Shown here one piece after another: positions 38,001 to 49,620 of a stretch of 64,000 nucleotides of DNA. A model generated the notes under the pieces. It did not search any database. It saw only the letters and a program-made list of their open reading frames with translations, and was not told the origin of the DNA. Positions within the stretch are counted from its first letter, which is position 1. Every line of letters begins with the position of its first letter. Location of the stretch: positions 1-64,000 of the forward strand of contig JAEUBA010000103.1 of the NCBI GenBank assembly GCA_018257865.1. The letters are read 5' to 3'. The stretch is from Stereocaulon alpinum. Taxonomy: Eukaryota; Ascomycota; Lecanoromycetes; Lecanorales; Stereocaulaceae. The translations under genes and the position numbers were made by a program.

Positions 38001-40580
38001 TTTGGACATTCTGCGCATACAATTAATACTATCGCAAGTCATAGTGGTGACTTAGAGAATAGTAGAGTTTACACGATGGGCAGAGTATGTCAAGTATGGC
38101 AAATGGCCAACGGAAAGGGTTGAGAGTCATGTGACAAGTGTTCAAGACCGATTTGTCTAAGACGCAACGGAGACAGACGTCTTTAACCACTGATGAGAGA
38201 TGTAACGATTGCCGGGTAGGGGGAGTTTGTTGTCTTGAAAGAGTCCTAGTAGCGGCGTTGTACATCAGATGGCGTCAAGTGTGGGTAACGTGACTTTTCA
38301 GTAACGATAAGAGTTGGTGATGTCTGGATGAGAAATCGGACCGTAAGAGCCGAGTATTCATCGGCTAGGCTGGCCATGAATGCTTCAACTATCATGAAAC
38401 CATCGAATAAATCTGTCTCCTGCCCAGGGACCCCATCGTTTCACCAGAGCAAAGCCAGAGAAGAGGGGTTTCAATCGATCTCCCGGCCACTTGATCCCTT
38501 GATCGCCTGAATATTTCAAGGGTAAGAGGAGTCCTGTATTCGGTACAATTAGACAATACTCAGCACGAGCGACTTCTGAAATCGATGGTGTAAATTCTAT
38601 AAGGACATGCTTTTGAGAATATGAATAAGCCATCTTCAAGTTAAGTCAAATATCATCACGTCATTGAGCACTCCACCATATAGACTTCAAATTCACGGCC
38701 CAGAAGGTTTGTTGCGTGTGTGAAGAAGGCTCAGAGTTCAGGACTTGTGAACTTGGACTAATCGTGAATTTCCATCAACGACGTCCCTCAAAAGTGTTTG
38801 TGTCGTATTCGCGGCCACAACCATTGATTTACCGTCAAGTCACTTGCAGCTAGATTGATTCATTTTCGCGACCTCATTGACCCTGGTTTCCCATCGTTGG
38901 TTGGAGTATTTCGTACTGCATGCTTGCAGGGGCTGTCATGTACCAAATATATGCAAACATTCTCGACTGTGAATTCCAAGTCTCTCCTTGCATCATATTG
39001 ACGTCCTATGCGTCGAATTTTTTGGCGGTCTCTGGGTATTTCTGGCATTCCAAGGTAGACACCTCGTCCACTCCGAATGGAGAAGCGAAGAAACATGTTA
39101 GCGTTCTCCAAGGCAACCAGTACAACCACTTCACTGCAGTTGCGGGCAGCTGGACTGCGCAAGTTACACACATCATAAGGTACGATCTCCAAGAAAAACT
39201 ATAACAGCGCCTATTGGCGCGATCATGGCCGGCTTCGATATGTTCAATGCTCATTGTTGTGCCTTCCCTTGGCGCCAACACGCTATCTTCCACATTTATC
39301 AATCCGCAGAATCGCCGGAAAAGTCCGCAGATCAACTTTCGCAATCCCCTCGATCCAAAAGCGGGCAATGGCTTTGATCTTCACATCCGTGCACGTGAAC
39401 AGATCGTTCAAGATATCGTCATATGAGGTTTTCAAGTGGGTGAGGTCAGTGACCACATCTTTCAACCTCTTTATTCAAAGTTTCGCCACGAATTTAGGCC
39501 TTTGGAAGTGCTACGAAAGCGTGTGAGTTCGACATCTTTTCTGATCTTGGAAACGCGATCGTGAGTGATTAATAAGCGTTGCTGAATTCACATCTCTGAA
39601 AGGCGCGAAACTTGAGATAGCGGCTTTAATGGACCCTTCCCCATTGGCTTTTCCATTAAGAAATATCTCATGGCATACGTTTCAATTGCACGTCCGGTTC
39701 GCGGATATCCTTGTTTGGCATTAAATCTCCTCGAGGCGCACCGCATAGGGTGGCTTTCCCGCCGAACAACGCTGTAGTCGGTGCAGTTAGGCTTTCCTTC
39801 TGTGTTCAGATAAGTACAATATTCTTTTAAATTGAGTGCAAGCCTTTAAAAAGCGCATTGGCAACATAAGCAAGTAAGCTTCCATTCCGTGACAACTTCC
39901 CGCGAGATAGACAAAAATCACGCCGCCTCGGGGTGCTAGCATACGTGCGAAGAACTTCGCGGCGGGGTCTAGATCAACTTCTATATCCTCCAGCGACGGA
40001 GCGTTCACTTCGGTGTAGGCTGGTAGTAACGCAAAAAGCTGCTGATACCGGATATTCCTAGATACTCGTAAGTATCTGTGACATGGAAGTCCCCCAGTGG
40101 ATCGCGCCGACGCCATAGGAGAAAACATATTACCTTCCTTTAGGTATAGAGCTTCCGAGGTCTACCAGGGCGGCGGCGAGGCGGAGCATAGGGCGGAGCA
40201 TTGGGGGTTTGCGGGACCTATTAGGGCGACGGAGTAGCAGAGCATCCTGCGTTGGTGTTACAGGTGTGGTCCAGTCCAATTGGCCCTGAAGTTAAAGCTT
40301 GTCAAACGTCTTGTCAACTACTTCCTTGTCTCTGGTACCGAGTGGGTAGATCTTCGCTTTGCCAGTAATCTTCGACTGCCAGTTATTCTGCAAGGGAATA
40401 TTCATTCAATCCTCCTTAGGTACCATAACGAAACCTTGGCCTACCCATAACGTTGGCAACTCGTTGACTAGGCTTGAGAGGACCTAAACTTCGTTGTAGC
40501 AACGGGTTTCTGGTTTGACACAGAAGCTTCGCAACAACCTTTCCATTTTGAAAGGGCATCGAACTTCCCATTGCCCTCAT
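29076..40580. other. Gene-poor stretch with unrecognised relic frames
   Basis: About 11.5 kb of normal base composition in which I found no complete gene. Protein-like minus-strand pieces occur at 30,585-30,830, 30,989-31,177, 31,479-32,036, 33,367-33,660, 35,026-35,474, 36,140-36,373 and 39,006-39,368. Neighbouring pieces lie in different frames without usable splice sites that I can see. The shared strand of most pieces suggests one or two long minus-strand genes now broken, or unusual intron-rich genes. No domain was recognised, so no function is proposed. Confidence 0.3.
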
Positions 40581-40586
40581 TTTCTG

Positions 40587-41029
40587 TCATGATCGAGGTC
40601 CTGTTGTGACACGGATCGTCGCCATACTTGTGTAAATGTTGTCTTTGGAATATATGGATCTAGAGTAGTACCCAAGGCTGGAATGCTCTTGATTTGTGCA
40701 TGTAGCAACTCTTGTCACATGGCCTTTGTTGTCCAGATCAAGGCTCTCGATCTCCTCCACGTACTCGTCTATAGTCTCCTCAAGCTCCTCGATGCAGCGT
40801 CGTGCCGCATAAAGTTGCCCTTGCAGGTTAGCAATGATTGTCAGTGCTGAATACCAGTCGCGACGGTCAACCCACGTGCTTTGCGCCACTGGGTGATTTC
40901 CTTCCCGATTTCTTTCCTGTCTCGCTGTGCTCTCATTGACCAGCCCTCACGTGCCATACGCCACACCGAGCTTCGCGCGCGCCTCCGGAAAGGCCGTGGA
41001 ATCTGAACATCAACGGCCGTCGGTTGCAA
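40587..41029 (-). pseudogene. Unrecognised relic with coiled-coil segment
   Basis: Two overlapping minus-strand frames (40,841-41,029 and 40,587-40,889) read as basic (RRARSSVWRMAREGW) then acidic coiled-coil-like sequence (CIEELEETIDEYVEEIESL). The order suggests one former protein interrupted by a frameshift near 40,870. No family is recognised, and a retroelement structural protein is only one possibility. Confidence 0.25.
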
Positions 41030-43039
41030 TAGCTTATTGTTAACGTTTCAGGAAACATGTCGGGTTTTACTATATGCATGAGAGAACGAAGCCGTTTTGC
41101 GTTTCGTTATTTTGGTCACTGGATGCTGCAGCCATCCCTATAATCCTCACAATACTCGTACTATATTCTCCTATCAGATAAGACCACACGGGTGTACTTC
41201 GTCCCGCGGAAGGCTTCTGTGAGGCCCACAAGGGCCACCGTGCTTGCCACAATCCTTGTGACGATCTTTGATTCTACACTCTATATTCCACTTCTAGGCC
41301 TGTGTTGTCTAGGGGTGCGCATCGGGAATGTTACAGACAGCCCGGATTATCGCAAGAAGAGACGATCTGGCTCGAAAATTCGTCAGAGTCTAGTTCGAGT
41401 CAGACATCAGCAGCTTTCATTGAAAGCTAGGAATAGAATAGATACGAACCTTGCCAAAGCCGGGATTGTCCCCATTGATGGCCCCCCCCTGCCAGTAAGC
41501 CTTCTGGCGCATCCAAGCCGCGCAGTATAGCTGATGAATGTATGGTGTAATCTTTTTCATCTTGCCGATTGGGGCTACAATGGACAATAGCCCACGGAGG
41601 GGTTGTGTGTTCTCAACAGACCGGTTTCACTTCTCGAGTTGGAACAATGAGACCATATACGCTCACATTGCAGTCCACTCTAATTCATCAACTCCACCGA
41701 CAAATGCGTCGCTGGACCCCCCTCTCGCGCAATTGAACCCGTGACTTGGAATTCGCCGATCGAGTCATTTCATGTGCGTTGCCTTCGTCGTCCCTCATGT
41801 GGCCAGGCATCGGAAAGTAATATGAATATGGTGATGTTGGGGATGTTGGAGGACGGAGCGCCAACAACTTCAAGGTTTTGAGGGATGATGACAGACTTGT
41901 TGATGAAGAGGACAGCTGGTTGCTTGCCCGTGCAGTGGAGCGCTGTAGTAAATAGTCGAGAAGGCATTGTCGGACGGCAGCAGATTGGCGAACGAGATAG
42001 CCAACTAAGTGGATATCCTTGACGTAGTTAGGCCGATCGGGGCTCGGAAGCCAAGCATCTATATTGCCAGCAACAGCCTTGATGATTGCTGCAGACGAAG
42101 TGCATGAGAGGCTTTCATCTAGGCTTTCATTCAGGCGTTGTGAGGAGCTTGCGGACTCAATCAAGGCGGCGTACTAAAGAATAGTAGTGGAGTGAGGCAA
42201 ATGAATGCTTTGTCCTCTTTTCTGGCACTATATACTGGATGGGTCGATAATGGAGGAATTAGATATCTGCATTGCCCTTGCGCCGTAAGTAAAGGTACAT
42301 GGGTAATAGAACGTATGTTTGGATTCCATATGGCTGTGAACCATAGCATCATTATTGTTCACCGGTATCAGTTGCTTACAATTATTTCGATATAAACAGC
42401 CTATCAGTATGTCGTCTGATTCTTTAAGGACAGTAGAATTCGTCAATATTCGTCTGTATACTTCAAGTTTTGTATATTAAAAGAGTGGCTTCATGCCGTG
42501 AATAATGTTATCCGGAAGAATATCATATACAGTATTGATATTAGGGGCCTCTGAGGTTCGTTATCCCATTTTCTCCGAGGTCTCTCAGCTTTTTTCGATG
42601 CCACGCTTGCCTGGAGTGATCTTGTACTTCGTACCAGCCGCTTATACGCGTAAGTTATCTCTGCACAGATCTGATTAGCTCGTAAGCAGGGTAGATCAGG
42701 CATAATACGTACTCTTTCCCACTTTCCTCAACTGAACCGCGGCGGTCAGGGAGCGTCGGTTAGCTTTATTAGCGTATATGCACTATTTTACTTCACCTTC
42801 TTCATTAGGATATGTAGCCAGAATGAAACATAGGTACGCGGGACCCCTGTAAATGTAATAGTGCTGGTTTAATCTTGAACATCTTTAATAATTGCTGGGT
42901 ATAGGCGGTTGAGTAATTTTGATGTCCCTTTATCTTTCAGATTGAGAATTATGACCGCTGTTGCTCAACGGTGCCGGCAGGCCGCTCTTGGAACGGGACA
43001 CATATGTCCAACCTCAACGGTACTAGTGACAACGTTCAA
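41030..43039. other. Gene-poor, no supported gene
   Basis: About 2 kb. A minus-strand frame at 41,688-42,164 is Ser/Leu-rich and unrecognised. Composition becomes AT-richer at 42,160-42,900. No repeat or RNA gene was recognised. Confidence 0.3.
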
Positions 43040-43918
43040 TCATGGGACATTAACGGCCTCTGCCTTTGTGTCCGCTCTCCGGTCCGCCTCATTGCTCTTC
43101 AGCTTCGGACTCGATGATTTTAGCCTGGCTATGATGTTTGTCCTCGGGGACGCTTGCAACTTGGGTCGATGCGCCACTGATGTTGTAAGCAATCTCATGT
43201 CATTTGCAATTCTCGCTATGAGTAAACCTTCAGTGATCAGCTCATTACCAGTGATCACTTTCCCTACATCGGGTTGGCGCATTTCCGCATTTCGGATGGT
43301 TCTGTTGAAGTGTAATTGCTGTTTAATACAGAACCGATCGTGCGCAGTCTGTTCGGGTCCAGCTTTCTGCGAAACCAATTTCTCCGTGAGCACCACTAGC
43401 CTCATGAGTGTTGGGCTGCTTATAAGCTTATCGCCAGTAGACAGAGCTACAATAAAAGCCCCAGCTGATACTTCGATCCCTCTTTGGCGGCTTATCCGTC
43501 TGGCTTGAACTGTGTATCTGGAGCCATTTGTGACTGATCATGCCCCAGTGTCGGTATCGGGCCGGCTTCTGAGTTGAGCTCGCTCAGAGTCTGCTAATAG
43601 CATGTTTGGTGATCTTCTTCCAAGGAACCGAACGAGTGCAACGACTTCCCGTAGAAAGGCCGGATGACCGCCACCGGATTTGTCCAGAAATAGCGTATGG
43701 GGCTGCCCAGAAGTAATTATCTGAGTCCAGCAGCGTACGTGGCTGACTTCTCGCCATTTTTCTTCCACACAGCCTGTCTTTGTGCTAACCGCCGAGTACT
43801 CTCTCGTGCCCACTGGTTCATACTTCCAGGAAAAGCGGTATCGAATTGCGGAGGCAATATCGATTTGCACTTTCTCTGGCGGAGTGGTTTCAGTTCGATG
43901 AGTGGCTCCCCGTTCCAC
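43040..43918 (-). pseudogene. Unrecognised coding relic with in-frame stop
   Basis: On the minus strand one reading frame stays open from 43,918 to 43,040 except for a single TGA at 43,538-43,540. The translated text before the stop (SAIRYRFSWKYEPVG, REVVALVRFLGRR) and after it (SAGAFIVALSTGDKL, GNELITEGLLIARIANDM) has ordinary protein composition. The plus-strand frame over the same place (42,909-43,508) is Ser/Leu/Cys-rich and looks like an antisense shadow. No family is recognised; it may be a two-exon gene rather than a pseudogene. Confidence 0.25.
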
Positions 43919-45853
43919 CGACTCTTCTCGTGGCGTCTGATCAAGAAGTTAGGTAAAGTCACCTCAAAAAGAGCCTTAGAAAGTCTGCCGACGTGGCCGG
44001 AAATGTCCTTTTCAGACATGTTTACAGAGGGGAAACCCGTGGCAGGTGGTCTGCGAAAGAAGCTACACTGTCCGGTATTGCGACTATATGCGTCTTCGTG
44101 CTCTTAAGGAGGTGCGATGCATTTATCTTGACTAGTAAGTTAATCTCTCTTCACAACTTCACTCTTCAAGCTATTATGAACCAAAGGAGCGTTATCCATC
44201 TCAGTAAGTGCGCCAACATTAGTCCATGTACTCGAACAGTCAGACTCATTCGTGCCTGCCAGCTGTTCGTCGTGGTTGATATTCATCATAGTAGGACGCC
44301 ATTGCCGACAAGGCTGGGTTGTCAGAGTCTGGGCGTTCTCAGATTTCGATCGCGCGTATAGCTTTGATGAACTGTCTAACCACCTTTACGGCCTCTTTGG
44401 CGCGATTGCAATATACGGAACATACCTAGGAACCGAAAATAAAATTGACTGAAGTCAAATTTAGGTGTTGAAGGTTCTGAACAGTCCTCCTCGTCAGTAC
44501 GTTTGCATCATATTTCGGCAAAAAAAGCTTTCTCGTTTGCCCTTGTCTAGGAATCAGGTGCCAATAATGTCTCTGTCTTCGGGTGGATAGAGTTCCCTTT
44601 TTCCCTAACATTTGGGCTTTGAATGAAAATGCAGTTCAGAGTACTCCATGACGAAGCCGTCTAAGTGAGCATTAGACAAGCTACACGAACACCTTTGTGT
44701 TAAGTTCCACAGGGGACAGACGGGCCACATTTCCATCGCTTTGAGGCGGAGAAGACGGCGAGAGCGAAGGCAGCGGGCGTAGGATCAGGCTCGCAGGGGT
44801 GCTCCCCCTGTGAACACCTGCCGCACTTGCGGCGGCGGCTGCCAGCACCCGGAGGCACGCACGTGGCGGCCGGGATGCAAGCTGCCGCACGCACGCAGCG
44901 CTGGCAGGCGCGAACTGTAGACGTCTTAGCATGATTCCTCGCACTCTCCCTCTCTTGTTAGCCAAACTTCGCAGTCTTCCTCTTCAGGGTATCAAGCGAT
45001 GCTTCCCAGACCTGCGCTGTTAATTCTCTGTTCTTTGAGGTTGCTGGCGCCAGTTCATTGCGTCACAAGAAATCATATGGAAGAGTGTTCCGAATGGGTG
45101 AGCCAAGGCCTATGCTTTCGGGTCTGTCCAATCTAGAGGCGAAGTGATAAGAGCATTCGCATAGAGCATAAGTAGTAGAGAAGACGTCCAGTCGAACGTC
45201 CCGAAAAGGCTCTGGTTCCAGCCTCCGCCCAAAGCAAGCAATATCAGAAAACCCACTAGGGAGTTCCGTGAGTTTCACGATCCCAGAAAAGCCGCTATAT
45301 GTGCAAGCTTCGTTGAGACTTAATGCCTTCGTCAACTCTGGCTGTCCATAGGTATTATCCGAGATGTTGCGTCAGTAATCATCCTCCGGTGTCAACACAT
45401 CGTACTACGATTATGATTTTCGCATACGAATATGTGCAATAATGGCCCATGTATCACTCATGTAGGTTTTTGAAGCTTTCGAAACTCCCGCTGCATGCTT
45501 TCCAGAGGACAGTGAATACTCACCATATCGCGAAGAGACACCAATTCTTGTACTCTCTGATAGTCGTCATATCGTAGAGTCTTTTGGCGAGTTAGGCATG
45601 CTGGGGACCAAACACTGAGTGAAACATCTTAAAAATGCCTCATGGTAATCGACTTCTCGCAACCGACAGCTTACTCGGCGGCGCACTGTTCTCACTGCAA
45701 TACTTGTCAGTTACCGCCACTCCCACTACCACTTGCACAACGAGCCACAACTTGTTGTGGGATCGTTGCATGGCCCCGTTTTCTTTTTGTTCCTGTGTTT
45801 GTTGATTGTTGCTCTTAGTGCTGCAGCGTCTCCACATCTGGTGAGATGTTGGC
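43919..45853. other. Gene-poor, includes a local GC-rich island
   Basis: About 1.9 kb. A markedly GC-rich patch at roughly 44,740-44,925 contains several GC palindrome-like words (GGCTGCCAGC, GCGCTGGCAGGCGC) amid AT-richer flanks. A minus frame at 45,063-45,335 is unrecognised. No gene is supported. Confidence 0.3.
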
Positions 45854-47128
45854 TCACGCTCTAGTACCTTCCATGTTCACACTTAAGTCATTTTCAAGGA
45901 ACCTCCTATACTGCCCGATTGCCATGAGCTTCGCAATTTTGAGGTTGTATGGCTTAACTTCCAGTGACGCTTCGGGGAACGCTTCTGAAATCTTATTAAA
46001 GACCGCGTTGGCCTTTATAAGTAGCGCATTGTTAAGTTCCCTATTATCGGACAGGTTGACCATATGCGTTTGGAACTCTATAACATCATCTTGCGACTGC
46101 TTAGCCCACAAACGACACACCGCCGATTACTTGACCATGCGCTCACTGTAGGCGCTAAGCAGGGTCTAAGTATTATACAAGGCTGTAGCAAGGAGCATAA
46201 CCTTTCCCTATGCTTATTCTAGGTTATTGTAGGCTTTCTGTAGCTCAGGTGCGGCTATAGTAGTTTCCCCGGAGTCTTCGTCTAAAGCGAAACGCTTCCC
46301 TCCACTAGCTGAGTTGATTAGCTTCTGCATAGGCTTAGTCTTATTAGTAGGTGTTTTAGGCTTAGCTTTCTTGCTTGGTGTCTCCGGCCCAGTATCAGTG
46401 ACCTGCTACCTTTTCCTATTCTCCGTCTTCGGCTTAGCTGTCTTCGGACGTTTAGCTTCCGTCTTTGGTCCAGCTGTCTTAGGATGTTTGGGAAGGTCTT
46501 GATCGGTTTCTGTCTCTGGTCCAGCTGTCTTCGGCTGTTTGGAAAGCCCTTTAGGAAAGACCGGTACCTTGGATCTTTTCCCTGTATTGATCTTGCGTTG
46601 CTTTGGCTGATTATCACCAGGAGGGGGTACATAGCTGGTAGTGGTAGTCAGATTATCGGAAGAGAGATTGCCCGGCTCCTGCACAACGCACGTAGCTCCC
46701 TCGCGAATGTCGTATATGGCGTTCGTTACGGCGCTGTGGATAAAGGCACTCTGATCGATATCGAAGTGACTAGTTCCTTCCTCGCTATGGAGTTGGTACT
46801 TACCAAATATCACTGGGTAAACCCAGACTTAACGAACATCAGACCACACCTTCGGCGCGAGGCCTTTGTTGCTCCAGGCTACCCTCAATGGGTCTTTGCT
46901 CGGAAAGACAACTGGCCACCGCTGATTCGGACTGTAGTCACCAAGGTCGATGAGCTGTGCGGTTGAATTGTCAGCTGATGCACCAACCGCAGTGGAAGGT
47001 TGCTACAGCCGTTCATTCTCAAGGATGGGGCTGCTGTCAGCTCCTGGAGGAGGCGGAACCTTGTTGATGAGACGCGGGCGTGCCAGTGGGAACCTGAGTA
47101 TGGGTCTTGCGATGTTGCTCTGAACAGA
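45854..47128 (-). pseudogene. RIP-broken gene with PKTAG repeats
   Basis: A single minus-strand frame can be followed for about 1.27 kb. It contains seven stops, all TAA or TAG: 47,003, 46,829, 46,406, 46,214, 46,208, 46,166 and 46,127 (first plus-strand base of each). Each is one C-to-T change from CAA or CAG. Between stops the text is strongly protein-like: LIDLGDYSPNQRWPVVFPSK, KGLAPKVWSDV, VIFGKYQLHSEEGTSHFDID, then a basic repeat region (PKTAGPETE and KPKTEN-like units, about 46,380-46,580), then AVCRLWAKQSQDDVIEFQTH and LEVKPYNLKIAKLMAIGQYR. The frame ends at a TGA at 45,854. RIP acts on duplicated DNA, so the gene once had copies and was probably carried by a mobile element. The family is not recognised; the N-terminal motif region and the C-terminal helical part are the best search queries. 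Confidence 0.7.
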
Positions 47129-47194
47129 GGGTCTTCGCATTCGGTTGTATACAGGTCAAGAAATTCGTTGACAGGCCCACGACTTCGAATATTA

Positions 47195-47610
47195 GCTCAG
47201 CATATGCTTCTAACACGCTCAGCATGCCCGGGTTCATTAAGGTAGGAGGCGTGCCTCCAACCGCGGGACAGGACAAACAAACGGATCGCACTGTTTCAGG
47301 TGAGCACGGTATATGCTTGACATATGCTAACCACATTGTTCCCGCGATTTGGGCTGCTTGTAAGACCTTTCTTCTAGAAGGGTTCGCAACTGCATATGTT
47401 CAGCATATATACAGCTCAAATTGAGTATGAAACTTACCGGCGCTAGGGTGCTGCTCGCGGAGGTGGCGGCGGAATTGAATCAACGTTAGTATCATCTTCG
47501 CATATGCTGAGCCTATGTTCTCCTTACTGCGGGTTGGGCGCCAAATACTAAACCACACCGAGTTGCCCCATTCACCTCAACATCGCAGCTGCGTTATGTT
47601 AGCATATGCT
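47195..47610. promoter_or_regulatory. Five CATATG palindromes in 0.4 kb
   Basis: CATATG occurs at 47,201, 47,321, 47,393, 47,501 and 47,603, four times as CATATGCT, with related AGCATGC words between. The cluster lies just 5' of the RIP-broken minus-strand gene, so it could be its old promoter. Whether a protein binds it is unknown. Confidence 0.3.
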
Positions 47611-49309
47611 CAAAGCATGCGGAAATCATGCACTGCATACACTGAAGTCTTCCGGCCTCTTTCTTGAATAACTCCAAGCGACGCGGTGCGTAAAAGATAT
47701 AATTCCAGATTCAGTGCAGGTAGGGAATGCTGCTAGCTAACATTCCTCCAATATGCTGCAGGTGTAAAGGAGGAAAAAGCGTTGATTGTCGCGCGGTGAA
47801 GGGGAGCGTGCTTTCTTCATGCTTCAATCTCTGTCCGTTGAAGCTCACGAGTTCTTTCAGCAGATCGCAACGGAGCTCACTGGACAATCGTAAGGCGCCA
47901 GCAATGCGTAACATTTCGTGCATGTGACCGCGTTCGGCCTCTTTGGGCAAAGCACTGTCCATGGTGGAAGTGCAATGGTAGTAACGGGCGAAATGTTCCA
48001 CGATTCTCGATGTGACTCAACTGACTTGCGTATGTGTGGCTAGGCACAACCGGGTGAGGTATCAGGCATCCAACCGAGGTGGATGAAGGCGGAATTGGAT
48101 AGATTGGCTTGGTGAGGGACGTGGATGGCGCTGTAGAGCAGCTGGTGCTGGGAATCTGGTGCTCCGGTTCTTGCTACCGCTATGCAATCGATGATGCTTA
48201 GCTAGAGCTTGAAACTGTGTCCGTTGCTACCATATTGTAATGGTGTAGTTTGTACTATGCCTCACCAAAACACAGTATGCTTGGGCCATTACAGGAATCT
48301 TTCGATCATGCGGTGTACTTTGTTGATGAAGTCATGTTGTCTTAGGTAATTCGTGTTCAAATATCAATGTAAAAGCGTTGATGAAGGAATCAGAAGGTGC
48401 GCTTGAATCACTAGCGCAAGGATCAAACAAACATGCAAGTACGCAAAAGACTTTTGTCCATGAATAGCGTTGATCGCTAGCTATCTAGGCAAGATCGGCC
48501 CACCATGTCAGGGCTTGGGTCACTGGAACAACGTCAATGACGAGCTTCCAAGTAATATTGTGAATTGCCTTTCCATAGGAGTGTCTGGTAGTTTTCTATG
48601 CGTAGCGGTCTCAACGCTATCCCCAGCCAGTTCTTCGTGCTTCAAGGTGGTTGGCAGTTTTTCATAGACTTCTTGTAAGGAGAAACATTCGTTTACGGTT
48701 CAATTGATGACTAGGTCATTCACTCGAGCTGCATCTTGCTACGCAGAAACATGGTCACTAACGTCGTAAAAGTTCTGCAATGGGTGCTGGAGTGACCTCC
48801 TGAAAGAGTCATGTTCTAATGTTTGAAAGATTCTTATTCTGATGCACAATAATGTAAGCGTCAATAGAGCAGTAGAGATGTAAAGTAAAGACTTAGGACC
48901 GTCTCAACCTCAGCCACCGCGTACGCAGATCTCCCCGTGAGTAGCAGCATTGGGTATCGTCAACTGGCATTGCGTGATGTTATGAGATCGGCGTACTACC
49001 AGAGCTGTCCAGGTAGGATATATCATACACATTCAGATAGGTACACCCACGCTCCTATCTGCACTCAAGTTGATCAAGTATTGGTCTGTCACTATGTCCA
49101 TCGGTACTGAGAATTTAATTTCAATTCCACAGTGCGTCGGAAATAATCCAGAAAGCCGGACAGACTGAATAACCAAGAAGCCAAGATCGTTGCACAGTAT
49201 GTATTGGCAGTTCTAGATGTCCGTTCTTGTTCTTTCTGTTCTTGTTGAGCACTGCCGCTGGCTTCATAGGAATCGAAGAGTCTAAGTAGGTACCAATATG
49301 AAAGTAGGG
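47611..49309. other. Gene-poor, no supported gene
   Basis: About 1.7 kb. Minus frame 47,711-48,001 and plus frame 48,470-48,667 have no recognised domain. No repeat was seen. Confidence 0.3.
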
Positions 49310-49620
49310 TAAGGAGTAAAGTAAAGAGTTCGCACCCTCTAGTCTTCTTTGATCTATACTACTTTATTCGCAGCTATCACTTAGGCCTCAAGGTCTTTAA
49401 TGAGTATGAAAACAGCAGTCTCCAGAAACTTATCGGGGATATCACTAGCGGTTTCGTCCTAGACTAAACTAATGAACTCTTATACCTTGGTAAGGAGCTT
49501 ATTCTTACTTTTCGCCTTATCTGATATAAAGTTAATAGAGGTTACTTTAGCGCTCTCAATAAAATTATAAAGATACCAGAGCCTTGCTGTACGGTAGATG
49601 CGTCCGTGATTATTTCAGAC
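49310..49620 (-). pseudogene. RIP-degraded coding relic
   Basis: The minus-strand frame over this 310-bp AT-rich patch reads as lysine-rich helical protein (FISDKAKSKNKLLTKV, DETASDIPDKFLETAVFILI, VIAANKVV) interrupted by five stops, all TAA or TAG at positions suiting Gln or Trp. Flanking DNA is less AT-rich, so this is a small island of RIP-type damage. It resembles structural proteins of fungal transposons in general character only. Confidence 0.5.

Noticed and set aside
42909..43508. 199-aa plus-strand open frame
   Set aside because: Ser/Leu/Cys-rich composition without a motif; the opposite strand reads as more normal protein over the same bases.
45063..45335. Possible protein-kinase C-lobe remnant on the minus strand
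   Set aside because: A few residues recall kinase text, but no DFG, APE or HRD motif is present.
46314..46966. Plus-strand frames rich in Leu/Val/Phe
   Set aside because: They are shadows of the repeat-bearing minus-strand pseudogene.
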